Below, in pieces: positions 1 to 8,630 of a stretch of DNA of 64,000 bases; within the stretch, counting starts at the first letter, position 1, and the number at the start of each line of letters is the position of its first letter. The DNA comes from Brackiella oedipodis DSM 13743 (lineage in GTDB: Bacteria > Pseudomonadota > Gammaproteobacteria > Burkholderiales > Burkholderiaceae_B): the NCBI RefSeq assembly GCF_000621025.1, contig NZ_KK211206.1:239924-303923 (forward strand), written 5' to 3'. Position numbers and translations under genes: made by a program. A model generated the notes under the pieces. It was given only the letters and a program-made list of their open reading frames with translations. It did no database searches and was not told where the DNA came from.

Positions 1-1723
1 GTGCGTAACGCGTTTGTTCAAACCACGGGCATGGACCAAATTCTTTGGCGAGATTGACAGAGGCTTTGAGTAAATAATATTGAATCGCTTCAAATACACG
101 GTGCGTAATATTTATACCGCTACCATCCGAATACCGAGCATTGTTTTTGGCCAAGAAATAGGCGTAGTTAATCACCCCAATACCTAAGGTGCGACGATTC
201 ATACTACCGCGCTCTGCGGCGATAATCGGATAATCTTGATAATCCAATAAGGCATCGAGCGCACGAACAATTAAATCGGCAAGTTTTTCGAGTTCATCAA
301 AATTCTCAAGAGCGCCCAAATTGAAAGCCGATAAGGTACATAAAGCGATCTCACCTTCAGGATCATTAATGTCATTGAGCGGTTTGGTTGGTAAAGTAAT
401 TTCTAGACATAAATTACTTTGGCGGACCGGCGCGACATTCGGGTCAAAAGCACTATGGGTGTTCGTGTGGTCAACATTATGAACATAAATACGACCAGTG
501 CTGGCGCGCTCTTGCATTAGCAAAGAGAACAATTCTGAGGCCTTCACTTGGCGTTTGCGAATGGACTCATCGGCCTCGTATTGCGTGTATAAGCGCTCAA
601 ACTCTTCTTGATCCGCAAAAAAAGCCTCATAAAGTCCTGGCACATCTGAGGGCGAGAACAAGGTGATTAATTGGTTTTTGAGTAAACGCTGGTAGAGCAA
701 ACGATTGATTTGCACACCATAATCAAGATGACGGACACGGTTTTCTTCGACGCCACGGTTGTTTTTGAGGACCAAAAGTGACTCGGCTTCCAAGTGCCAA
801 AGTGGATAGAATAAGGTCGCGGCACCCCCTCGTACGCCCCCCTGAGAGCAGCATTTGACCGCTGTTTGGAAGTGCTTAAAGAAAGGAATGCAGCCAGTAT
901 GTTGGGCTTCACCGCCACGAATGGAACTACCAACTGCTCGAATCCGACCCGCATTGACGCCAATCCCCGCGCGTTGTGAAACATAACGCACAATCGCGCT
1001 ACTGGTGGCATTGATGGAGTCTAAACTATCATCACACTCGATCAACACGCAAGAGCTAAACTGCCGCGTTGGCGTACGCACCCCAGACATAATCGGGGTA
1101 GGCAAAGATAGTTTGAAAGTCGAGATCGCATTATAGAAATCTTGTACGTATTGCAAGCGAGTTGACTGTGGATAACGTGCAAATAAGCAAGCGGCTACCA
1201 AGATATAAAGGAACTGCGGGCTTTCATAGACGGCGCCTGTGACGCGATTTTGGACGAGGTACTTACCTTCTAGTTGTTTAACCGCCGCATAAGAAAAATT
1301 CATATCGCGCTCATGCACTAACATCTCATTGAGCTGATCGAACTCTTCTTCACTATAGTCTTCGAGTAAATGCTTGTCATAACGTTTGTGTGCCACCATC
1401 TCTTTGACATGGGCATACAGATGCGGTGGTTCAAATTGACCATAGGCTTTTTTGCGCAAATGAAAAATCGCCAAGCGTGCGGCTAAATATTGATAATCCG
1501 GGGCTTGTTCGGAGATGAGATCTGCGGCCGCCTTAATGATAGTTTCATGGATGTCTTCGGTCTTTATGCCTGAGTAGAATTGAATTTGCGACTTAAGTTC
1601 GACCTGAGATGTCGAGACATTGGTTAAACCTTCTGAGGCCCAATCCAAGACTCGGTGAATTTTATCTAAATCTAAAGGCTCTTTTCGACCGTCACGTTTA
1701 GTGACCAGCAGCTTTTCATCCAT
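1..1723 (-). CDS. nrdA: Ribonucleoside-diphosphate reductase alpha subunit, class Ia (3' part outside window)
   Basis: Catalytic subunit of aerobic ribonucleotide reductase, reducing NDPs to dNDPs with NrdB. The gene runs off the left edge, so only about the first 574 of roughly 760 residues are visible. The N-terminus reads MDEKLLVTKRDG, the same length as the E. coli start, followed by the ATP-cone region. The NLCLEI motif (active-site Cys and Glu, E. coli C439/E441) and the downstream ALCTLSAFN motif (redox Cys, C462) are both present, and the visible end reads KEFGPCPWFEQ. ATG at 1723 is preferred because AGGG lies 9 bases upstream; ATG 1729 is in frame but too close to it. NrdR-like boxes lie upstream. 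nrdB would be expected just beyond the window. Confidence 0.95.
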   Translation of the reverse strand, partial: MDEKLLVTKRDGRKEPLDLDKIHRVLDWASEGLTNVSTSQVELKSQIQFYSGIKTEDIHETIIKAAADLISEQAPDYQYLAARLAIFHLRKKAYGQFEPPHLYAHVKEMVAHKRYDKHLLEDYSEEEFDQLNEMLVHERDMNFSYAAVKQLEGKYLVQNRVTGAVYESPQFLYILVAACLFARYPQSTRLQYVQDFYNAISTFKLSLPTPIMSGVRTPTRQFSSCVLIECDDSLDSINATSSAIVRYVSQRAGIGVNAGRIRAVGSSIRGGEAQHTGCIPFFKHFQTAVKCCSQGGVRGGAATLFYPLWHLEAESLLVLKNNRGVEENRVRHLDYGVQINRLLYQRLLKNQLITLFSPSDVPGLYEAFFADQEEFERLYTQYEADESIRKRQVKASELFSLLMQERASTGRIYVHNVDHTNTHSAFDPNVAPVRQSNLCLEITLPTKPLNDINDPEGEIALCTLSAFNLGALENFDELEKLADLIVRALDALLDYQDYPIIAAERGSMNRRTLGIGVINYAYFLAKNNARYSDGSGINITHRVFEAIQYYLLKASVNLAKEFGPCPWFEQTRYA

Positions 1724-1864
1724 AACCATTTACCCTGAAATTGCATCTCGACCTCAAGGCCGATTTCATCTAAAAAACAGCAGCGATTGCTCTAAATCAC
1801 TGTAAATACTCCATCATCAAGGCACCTTTTAACGTTTTTTGGCAAGAAAAAATTTCTTAGTAAA

Positions 1865-1911
1865 AAACTATATCTAGTGTTAACTAATGGAATTTTTACA
1901 ATATATAGTAT
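1865..1911 (-). promoter_or_regulatory. Pair of NrdR boxes upstream of nrdA
   Basis: Two 16-bp sites resemble the NrdR consensus acaCwATATATwGtgt. Positions 1865-1880 match 14 of 16 bases and 1896-1911 match 13 of 16, the second with a perfect 10-base core CAATATATAG. They are separated by exactly 15 bp (31 bp centre to centre, three helical turns), the spacing known for NrdR pairs. They lie about 140-190 bp upstream of nrdA in the 355-bp gap 1724-2078. The rest of that gap is AT-rich and I see no gene or convincing terminator in it. Confidence 0.8.
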
Positions 1912-2078
1912 TAAAGCAAGAAATTCAATATATGTGAATAACTATCATTAACATTAAAATAAGGGTTGTGCAGTGGAAACCCCGTGTGGCTGGACTTATA
2001 TAAAAAATGAGACCAAAAAAAGATTTTTTTATGTTGCCTTTATGCATAAAAGCGCATTTTTAGACTTGATCTTTTGAC

Positions 2079-3077
2079 TCACATTTGTACGCATCTAAAG
2101 GCTTGAGGAAGAATGTTAATTTGTTGGGCCTGAAGCGCCTGTGGATCAGAGAGATGGCGGCGCCATTGCTTGGCGCCCTTGCAACCATTAAAAAGACCGA
2201 GCATGGGTTTGACAATAACGCGTAAAGGGACTCCTTGAGCAACTTGTTGCGCTGCATAGTGCGTCATTGTATCGACTACTTCAGCTAAGCTGAGCCTAGT
2301 CATGTCGGGCCATAATCGTTCATGAATTTGCCCCAACATATAAGGTTCATGCCAGGCGGCACGCCCTACCATAATGCCATCATGCAATTGTGCTTGCGCC
2401 CACATTTGCTCAGGCGTCGATAAGCCACCATTGAGAATAAATCTAGCTTCAGGAAAATCGCGTTTGAGCTGTGCAACCACCTCATAACGCAAAGGTGGGA
2501 TTTGGCGGTTATCTTTGGGTGACAGTCCCTTTAGGACAGCGTTGCGGGCGTGTGCAATAAATACGCGACAACCCACGTCATACAGCGCTCCAACAAAATC
2601 ACTAACAAAACTATAGCTCTCGTTATCATCTAGACCTAAGCGATGTTTGACCGTCACCGGTAGACTCACCGCATCTTGCATCGCTTTGATACAGTCAGCC
2701 ACCAAGGACGCCTCAGCCATCAAACAAGCACCAAAAGCCCCCTTTTGTACACGTTCTGATGGGCAGCCACAGTTTAGATTAATTTCTTGATAGTGATAAC
2801 GCTCCCCTAACTTAGCACAATGCGCCAAGGCTAATGGTTCAGAACCACCCAATTGTAGGGCAACGGGTGACTCGGCCGCATTAAATTGCAAATGCCTATC
2901 TACATCACCATAAATCAACGCTCCAGTGGTGACCATCTCGGTATATAACAACGCATTAGGAGCCAGTAAGCGATGAAAATAACGACAATGACGATCCGTA
3001 ACATCAAGCATGGGAGCAACGGATAGGCGCCATGGTTGCTGCTGGTCTTCATAAATATTGGGTCTAGAGAGAGTCAT
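2079..3077 (-). CDS. dusA: tRNA-dihydrouridine(20/20a) synthase DusA
   Basis: FMN enzyme reducing uridine 20/20a in the tRNA D-loop with NADPH. 332 residues, the usual DusA length. Visible motifs: APMLDVTDRHCR near the N-terminus, YTEMVTTGALIYGD, the catalytic-cysteine segment NCGCPSERVQKGAFGACLM around residues 102-120, VKHRLGLDD, and the FMN phosphate segments IHARNAVLKGLSPKDNR and LNGG. The long insertion after IHARNA and the RVQ(K)GAFGACLM sequence favour DusA over DusB/DusC. Its ATG is only 9 bases downstream of the chloride-channel stop, so the two are probably co-transcribed. Confidence 0.93.
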   Translation of the reverse strand: MTLSRPNIYEDQQQPWRLSVAPMLDVTDRHCRYFHRLLAPNALLYTEMVTTGALIYGDVDRHLQFNAAESPVALQLGGSEPLALAHCAKLGERYHYQEINLNCGCPSERVQKGAFGACLMAEASLVADCIKAMQDAVSLPVTVKHRLGLDDNESYSFVSDFVGALYDVGCRVFIAHARNAVLKGLSPKDNRQIPPLRYEVVAQLKRDFPEARFILNGGLSTPEQMWAQAQLHDGIMVGRAAWHEPYMLGQIHERLWPDMTRLSLAEVVDTMTHYAAQQVAQGVPLRVIVKPMLGLFNGCKGAKQWRRHLSDPQALQAQQINILPQAFRCVQM

Positions 3078-3086
3078 AGTCGCGGC

Positions 3087-4859
3087 TTACTTAGAATTTG
3101 GAGCGTGTAAATCTAGCACGACCTTGTCGGTATTATCAAGTGAACGCTTGATCTCACTATATTTAGCCAGGACTTCCGATTTGTAGATGACGCCAATGAG
3201 ATGGGCGGGCTCCTGCTGGTCTAAGACCGGCAAACGCTCGCCAGAAAAATTCACTAAGTGCTCTTGAATCTGATCGAGTGTCATACCTATTGTCAGGGGT
3301 TGCAAATAACGACGGCTGATCAAGGAATCCTTAATCAATTGCTGCATATCACCGGAGTTAAATAATAATTCGGTGACATCTTTATGGGCAATCACGCCTT
3401 GATAGACATTTTCATCGTCGACCACATAAATGTAGCGCACTGATAATTGCGTAAATTTTTGTACGGCTTCTTTGACGCTGGCATTCGCATTGATGACATT
3501 TTGCGGTGTTTGAATAAAGTCCTCTATATGTAAATGCCTTAAGCGGCTTCTAAGTAAATCGCTTTGTTCTCGCGTCTCGGTGACGTGATACATCACCAAG
3601 CCCTTGAAAAAGCGCGCCACGGCATAGGCAATTGTGCACGAAAATATAAGTGGTGCGGCAAGACTGAGATTTTGTGACATTTCGATAATCATAATCATCG
3701 CCATCAAGGGGGCGCTGGTAGCCGCCGCCAGAAAAGCTCCCATACCTAAGAGTGCAAATTCCGGCATAAAATTATTAATCTCGGGAAAAATCAAGGCGGC
3801 AGCATGTACCATTAGTAAAGCGACACTGGCACCAACACACATGACTGGCGTCAGCACACCCCCAACAGCGCCAGAGCCCACTACGACGCCAGTGGCGAGG
3901 ACTTTGACCAGCAAAAATAACAATAGACTCTGCCAGGCCCAGGCGTTGTGTAATAATTGATGCACAATGAAGTCCCCGTTACCTGCTACGCGTTGATCAA
4001 GTAATAAAAAGCCACCCATACAAAGCCCACCTAAGGCCATCCGCCAAGGCAAGGCAAGTGGGATTTTTTTGAAGGTCTGGCGCAGAAAAGATAAATAACG
4101 TAAAAAAAGGGGTGTTGCGCAGCCCGCTAGTAGTCCCAGGACCACAGCCCATAGCATGAACTCTGTGGAATAATGCCAGACATCGTACATTTCATAGAGT
4201 AAATGATAGCGGCCACTGAAACGCATCAGTAAATGTGAAGTCGCAGCCGCCACCAATAAGGGGCCTAACACCACCATAGACATGCTGCCAATCACGATTT
4301 CGGCCACAAATAAAGCCCCAGCAATCGGTGTGTTATAAGCGGCCGCCACCCCAGCTGCGGCACCACAAGCCACTAAGAGCCGCAAATGCACAGCATCCAC
4401 ATAAAAAAATCGCCCAAAGGCTGAGGCTGTCATGGCAGCAAAGTGAATCATTGGCCCCTCTCGACCTATCGAACCGCCCGTGGCCACCACACTCAGAGCA
4501 GAAAGAATGCGAGCCAAGCCTTGGGGGATGGACAGCTGGCCATTACCAAGAGCCACGGCTTCCATATAGTCTGATTCGGCATCAGTCTTGAAGCGGTTCG
4601 ATAAATTCAGTAATAAGCCAGCGACTAAACCACCGATGCAGGGAAAGACAATGGTTTGCAGCGTGCTAAAGGTAGAAGTCACGTCATTGACCATGCCACT
4701 GCGGCCGCTGAGTAGGTATTGGATCAAATACATCGACTCGTAAAACAGCATAGTCGCGCCGGCCCCCAAGCAACCCATAATGACCGCCCAAATCAATAAA
4801 CTGGGACGTGCAAATAGTCGTTGGCCTGAGTGACGAAAGTGGTCAAGAGGACGCATCAT
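3087..4859 (-). CDS. ClC-family chloride channel/transporter with C-terminal CBS pair (ClcB-like)
   Basis: Integral membrane ClC protein of 590 residues. The membrane core (about residues 20-430) shows the selectivity and gating motifs: GREGP at 132-136 with gating Glu134, and GSGAVGGVLTP in the second half. Two CBS domains occupy roughly residues 440-575. The segment NTPIAGALFVAEI aligns with the E. coli ClcA segment ending in Glu202-Glu203; here the second position is Ile, so the internal proton glutamate appears to be absent, which in the family suggests an uncoupled channel rather than a Cl-/H+ antiporter (inference). Upstream partner of dusA; a 93-bp divergent promoter region separates it from thrB. 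Confidence 0.88.
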   Translation of the reverse strand: MMRPLDHFRHSGQRLFARPSLLIWAVIMGCLGAGATMLFYESMYLIQYLLSGRSGMVNDVTSTFSTLQTIVFPCIGGLVAGLLLNLSNRFKTDAESDYMEAVALGNGQLSIPQGLARILSALSVVATGGSIGREGPMIHFAAMTASAFGRFFYVDAVHLRLLVACGAAAGVAAAYNTPIAGALFVAEIVIGSMSMVVLGPLLVAAATSHLLMRFSGRYHLLYEMYDVWHYSTEFMLWAVVLGLLAGCATPLFLRYLSFLRQTFKKIPLALPWRMALGGLCMGGFLLLDQRVAGNGDFIVHQLLHNAWAWQSLLLFLLVKVLATGVVVGSGAVGGVLTPVMCVGASVALLMVHAAALIFPEINNFMPEFALLGMGAFLAAATSAPLMAMIMIIEMSQNLSLAAPLIFSCTIAYAVARFFKGLVMYHVTETREQSDLLRSRLRHLHIEDFIQTPQNVINANASVKEAVQKFTQLSVRYIYVVDDENVYQGVIAHKDVTELLFNSGDMQQLIKDSLISRRYLQPLTIGMTLDQIQEHLVNFSGERLPVLDQQEPAHLIGVIYKSEVLAKYSEIKRSLDNTDKVVLDLHAPNSK

Positions 4860-4952
4860 ATATTTTTGGGATCAAAGACAAGTTAAAGCAAGCACCCTGA
4901 CATTATAGTTAAAATCAAAGGTATTTTATTGACCTTTTTTCGGTAAATTTTT

Positions 4953-5927
4953 ATGGCGATTTTTACTGTAATCACGCCTGAACAGGCCGCTGAAATTTTG
5001 CACGATTATGAGCTTGGTGAGTTGCAATCCATTCGCGGCATTGCCGCTGGCATCGAAAATACAAATTATTTCTTGACAACCACCCAAGGTGAGTATGTGC
5101 TCACGGTGTTTGAAGTCCTCAAAGCTAAGCAATTGCGATACTACATTGAATTGATGCATTACTTGGCAGAAAAAAAACAACCCGTACCCATGCCACAACG
5201 TCGTAAAGATGGTGAGCTTTATGGTGACTTTAAGGGTAAGCCACTTAGTATAGTGACTCGCTTGCCGGGGCAATCCGAATTAAAGCCTACTGTGCAACAT
5301 TGTCAGGTGGCTGCTCGAACCCAAGCGCGCCTGCATTTGGCCGCGCAAAATTTTGAAGTGATGCAAGGTAACTTAAGGGGACTTGAATGGTGGCAAGCCA
5401 CTGCCCCCAGCATCCTACCGTATCTGTCTGATGACCTAAAAACGTTCTATCAAGATTGTCTACAACGGCAAATCGAGACCCAAAGTAGTCGTGATTGGCG
5501 GCAATTGCCTTATGGTCCCAGCCATTGTGATTACTTTAAAGATAATATTTTATTTACAGGTAGCGCTGAAGAACCGCAAATGGGTGGCGTCATCGACTTT
5601 TATTTTGCGGGCAACGATAAATGGTTATTTGACATCGCCGTGGCGGTAAACGACTGGTGTATTGAGGCAGATACTGGCGCTCTAAAAGCGCCTTTAGTCA
5701 ATGCCTGGCTGCAAACCTATGCCGAGCTCAGACCCTTTACGGTGGCCGAAAGAGCTTTATGGCCTTTGGCACTGCAAGCGGCGGCCTTACGTTTTTGGAC
5801 CTCAAGACTCTATGATTATTATTTGCCACGCCCTGCCGAAACGCTAACACCGCACGATCCTACTTATTTTGAGAGAATCCTCAAGCAGCGCTGCCATCAT
5901 CCCGAGAATATTCCACCTTTACCTTAA
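4953..5927 (+). CDS. thrB: Homoserine kinase, APH-fold ThrB type
   Basis: Phosphorylates homoserine to O-phosphohomoserine for ThrC. This is the 320-residue APH-fold kinase used by beta- and many gammaproteobacteria, not the GHMP-type E. coli enzyme. The N-terminus MAIFTVITPEQAAEIL, the segment GIENTNYFL, the catalytic loop HCDYFKDNILF and the metal-binding GVIDFYFAGND followed by FDIAVAVNDWC are visible. No strong Shine-Dalgarno sequence precedes the ATG. The gene lies away from alaC-hom-thrC (47-49 kb) and is followed 17 bases later by the BPSS1780-type membrane gene. Confidence 0.93.
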   Translation: MAIFTVITPEQAAEILHDYELGELQSIRGIAAGIENTNYFLTTTQGEYVLTVFEVLKAKQLRYYIELMHYLAEKKQPVPMPQRRKDGELYGDFKGKPLSIVTRLPGQSELKPTVQHCQVAARTQARLHLAAQNFEVMQGNLRGLEWWQATAPSILPYLSDDLKTFYQDCLQRQIETQSSRDWRQLPYGPSHCDYFKDNILFTGSAEEPQMGGVIDFYFAGNDKWLFDIAVAVNDWCIEADTGALKAPLVNAWLQTYAELRPFTVAERALWPLALQAAALRFWTSRLYDYYLPRPAETLTPHDPTYFERILKQRCHHPENIPPLP

Positions 5928-5944
5928 TATTTGTTGTTATTGCT

Positions 5945-6733
5945 ATGCAAGCTTATCCTCTACCGGCACAAAGCGGTTTTCAGTGGTTTAAAAACGCACT
6001 CAATTTATTCAAAAAAGCGCCTTTACCCCTCATTTTGCTGGGCTTTGTGTTTCAGTATACGACCTATCTATCGATGTTATTTGGTCCCTTTACGCTTATT
6101 GTATTGCACATGATCACGTCCTTATTTATCGCTGTTTATTATCACGCGATTCACCTAGTAGAGCAATCACAATCAGCCCCCTTGGCGCAGGCCTTTAAGG
6201 CTTGGCGGCTGCAGACTAAAACCGTACCGAACCTACTCTTGATGGGGCTATTGCTTGGTATTGTGTGCTCCTTATTGGCTGTCCTCTGTAATCCATTTGC
6301 GAATATAGATTTTCAATATTATGCAGCGCTGTTAGAGAAACAAGCGACAACGTTTGCAGAGCAAGAACAGCTGGCAGCGCAAATACTCTCACAAATTGAT
6401 AGTGCAAAATTATTGCTCTTCTTTGTGTTGTTGCATATACTCTATTTATTATTGTGTTATGCGCCTATTTTGATTTATAAACATGCCCTGCCCTTTCATA
6501 AGGCGATCTTTTTTTCTATCGTGGCTTTTACTCGTAATCTCTTGCCCTTCATCTTATTAGTGGTCTGTTTATTAGTCTTTGGCGTTTTGCTTTCATTAGT
6601 GATCACATTTTGTGCAAAAGTGATTTCATCGCCGCTGCTTTTGCTCATGCTAGTGCAACTCTTAGGCCTTTGTTTTTTTGCTGTCCTGCTTTGTGCCTTA
6701 TATAGTAGCTATAAAGGAATTTTTCATGCATAA
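5945..6733 (+). CDS. BPSS1780-family integral membrane protein
   Basis: 262-residue hydrophobic protein of unknown function. The N-terminal pattern (ALNLFKKAPLPLILLGFVFQY) followed by several long hydrophobic segments (about residues 28-60, 95-120, 150-180, 190-250) resembles the BPSS1780 membrane family that sits downstream of thrB in Burkholderiales. No catalytic motif is visible. It starts 17 bases after thrB, and its stop overlaps the ATG of the M48 protease gene by 8 bases (ATGCATAA), so the three genes probably form one transcript with translational coupling at the last junction. Confidence 0.7.
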   Translation: MQAYPLPAQSGFQWFKNALNLFKKAPLPLILLGFVFQYTTYLSMLFGPFTLIVLHMITSLFIAVYYHAIHLVEQSQSAPLAQAFKAWRLQTKTVPNLLLMGLLLGIVCSLLAVLCNPFANIDFQYYAALLEKQATTFAEQEQLAAQILSQIDSAKLLLFFVLLHILYLLLCYAPILIYKHALPFHKAIFFSIVAFTRNLLPFILLVVCLLVFGVLLSLVITFCAKVISSPLLLLMLVQLLGLCFFAVLLCALYSSYKGIFHA

Positions 6734-7457
6734 GCCAATGGTCGCGATAGCACTTGCTCTGAGTTTTTCCCTTAGTGCTTGTGATAATCTGAACCCCCAA
6801 ATGCTTGTCGGTGTCGGTAGTTCACTGTATTCGGCGGCTACACTCAGCGATCAAGAGATCCAAAGCTTAGGCGTGCAATCTGCACACAACCTTGATGCTA
6901 AGCAACGCATAGCTTCTGACAATAGCCCCTACACTAAACGTCTCAACAAAATTACCGCCCCGCTCAAACACTATAACGGTCGCTCGCTTCATTTTAAAAT
7001 TTATGAAACTCCAGAGGTCAACGCCTTTGCCCTACCTAATGGGGATATTCGCGTCTTTACTGGTCTAATGGACAAAATGAATGATGATGAGCTTTTGTGG
7101 GTGATTGGTCACGAGATTGGTCACGTGATGTTAGGGCATTCCAAACAAGCGGCACGGCGCCAATTATTGATGCGAGCCACTCGCTTAGCCATGGGTGGCA
7201 ATAGTTTATTGGGTAGTTTAAGCCAAGGTCAAATTGGCGATATTGCTGAGTCGTTTGTGACGGCACAGTACTCACAGACCCAAGAATATGAAGCCGATGC
7301 CTACGGGCTAAGAATTCTCAAAGCCAATCACAAAAGTAAACAAGCGGCAATCACAGCGCTACAAAAATTACAAGCGCTTGGTTCCAGTTCTAGTCTTTTT
7401 GCTTCGCATCCCGCCGCAGCCGCCCGGGCACAACGAATTCAAGCAATGCCAGATTAA
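6726..7457 (+). CDS. M48-family metallopeptidase lipoprotein (LoiP/YggG-like)
   Basis: Envelope zinc metalloprotease, 243 residues. The chosen ATG has AAAGGA 7 bases upstream and gives a lipoprotein signal ending in LSAC (Cys19); an upstream in-frame start at 6678 would bury that signal. Zinc-site motif HEIGH at 129-133 and the third ligand Glu189 in EYEADAYG are intact. Size and layout match E. coli LoiP (YggG), a cell-envelope quality-control protease. Translationally coupled to the membrane protein upstream. The 59 bases to the convergent truA gene contain nothing I recognise. Confidence 0.88.
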   Translation: MHKPMVAIALALSFSLSACDNLNPQMLVGVGSSLYSAATLSDQEIQSLGVQSAHNLDAKQRIASDNSPYTKRLNKITAPLKHYNGRSLHFKIYETPEVNAFALPNGDIRVFTGLMDKMNDDELLWVIGHEIGHVMLGHSKQAARRQLLMRATRLAMGGNSLLGSLSQGQIGDIAESFVTAQYSQTQEYEADAYGLRILKANHKSKQAAITALQKLQALGSSSSLFASHPAAAARAQRIQAMPD

Positions 7458-7516
7458 ACACCTGTAGTCCACGTGTACTGGCTGCTATCGGCGCAGCTGC
7501 TGATTATCTATGTTTA

Positions 7517-8371
7517 CTAAATATCGCGCCACAAAGAAATGGCGGTTGCAATATCGGGTTGTGCCGCAAACTGAGTCATGGCCGCAAGTCGTTTGGGACT
7601 GGAAAAGGCACCGCTGGGGTAATCTACATGCAACAAATATAAGCCATCAGCCATAAACGTAGGCGCACTCAGGCGCCGATCTTTTTGTGCTAGCAGCGTT
7701 TGCATCCATTGCGGATCATGTTTGCCCTTACCCACATATAATAAGGCCCCCATGATATTGCGCACCATATGGTGCAAAAATGCATTGGCTTGAAAGAGGA
7801 AAAAAATAAGCTTGCCTTCTTGCTTAATTTGCAACTGATAGAGCTCGCGCACAGGTGAATGCGCCTGACATTCGGCGGCACGAAAACAGCTAAAATCATG
7901 GCGTCCGAGTAATTGCTGTGCGGCGCTTTGCATATTAGCGAGATTGAGCTCGTGAAAATCCCAACCGACCAGGCCTTGCCACAGCGCGGATTCAACAGCA
8001 TCATTGCGCAATACATATAAATAACTACGGCGAGTGGCCGCAAAACGCGCATGAAAATCGGCATGACTAGCGGGACAGGCCCATTTGATACGAATACTGC
8101 CTGGCAGTAACGCGTTAAGCCCTCGCACCCAAGATTCATTACTGCGATAGACAGGACTATCGAGGTGGACAACTTGCTCGATAGCATGCACACCACTATC
8201 AGTCCTGCCTGCACACACCACTTCTAACGGATGTTGAGTGAATTGCGCGATCGCGTGTTGCAAATGATCCTGCACCGTATTGCCACCAGGCTGAGTTTGC
8301 CAACCATGAAAATGTTGACCATGGTAGGATAGCCCCAAAACAATACGGGTCGTTGATGATGCTTGACTCAT
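7517..8371 (-). CDS. truA: tRNA pseudouridine(38-40) synthase TruA
   Basis: Converts U38, U39 and U40 in the tRNA anticodon arm to pseudouridine. 284 residues from ATG 8371, close to the 270 of E. coli TruA. The catalytic Asp58 lies in CAGRTDSGVHA; RIVLGLSYHGQHFHGWQ near the N-terminus and NAFLHHMVRNIMGAL in the C-terminal half are typical. An in-frame start at 8398 would overlap the upstream gene and add nine unlikely residues; ATG 8371 sits one base after the TAG of the upstream small gene. Last gene of the leuCDB-asd-truA cluster. Confidence 0.95.
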   Translation of the reverse strand: MSQASSTTRIVLGLSYHGQHFHGWQTQPGGNTVQDHLQHAIAQFTQHPLEVVCAGRTDSGVHAIEQVVHLDSPVYRSNESWVRGLNALLPGSIRIKWACPASHADFHARFAATRRSYLYVLRNDAVESALWQGLVGWDFHELNLANMQSAAQQLLGRHDFSCFRAAECQAHSPVRELYQLQIKQEGKLIFFLFQANAFLHHMVRNIMGALLYVGKGKHDPQWMQTLLAQKDRRLSAPTFMADGLYLLHVDYPSGAFSSPKRLAAMTQFAAQPDIATAISLWRDI

Positions 8372-8372
8372 A

Positions 8373-8627
8373 CTATTCGTTGGAAGGTGGCGAATCAAGA
8401 TCGAGATTTATGCTGGCGAGTTTACGCTCAAATTCCTGCGCTTGTCGTTGTGCGGGTGTTGATACTTGCCGTGTCACAGAGGCGTCGTCCTCGATCGCCT
8501 CCGGCGGTGCTTTAGCTTTTTGTTTTTTGTCAACATACACCATGCAGGCCAATACCAGCACAATTAGGGCGATAAAGCCCACCAACCATAGGGAGATGTA
8601 ATTGGCAATCCAGCTAGGTACATCCAT
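8373..8627 (-). CDS. Small single-pass membrane protein at the fimV position between asd and truA
   Basis: 84 residues with one hydrophobic segment (about 8-30), then a Lys-rich turn and a short hydrophilic tail ending EFERKLASINLDLDSPPSNE. No enzyme motif. In many beta- and gammaproteobacteria the gene between asd and truA is fimV/hubP, a large polar hub protein with LysM, one membrane span and an acidic cytoplasmic part containing repeated LDLD-type motifs. The location, single span and INLDLD tail suggest a drastically reduced FimV-like protein, which is inference. It starts 3 bases after the asd stop and ends 1 base before truA, so it is surely translated within this operon. Confidence 0.6.
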   Translation of the reverse strand: MDVPSWIANYISLWLVGFIALIVLVLACMVYVDKKQKAKAPPEAIEDDASVTRQVSTPAQRQAQEFERKLASINLDLDSPPSNE

Positions 8628-8630
8628 GGT

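Noticed and set aside
7690-8214. 174-codon minus-strand frame inside truA
   Set aside because: It overlaps the fully conserved truA frame; codon usage and sequence are those of an out-of-frame shadow.
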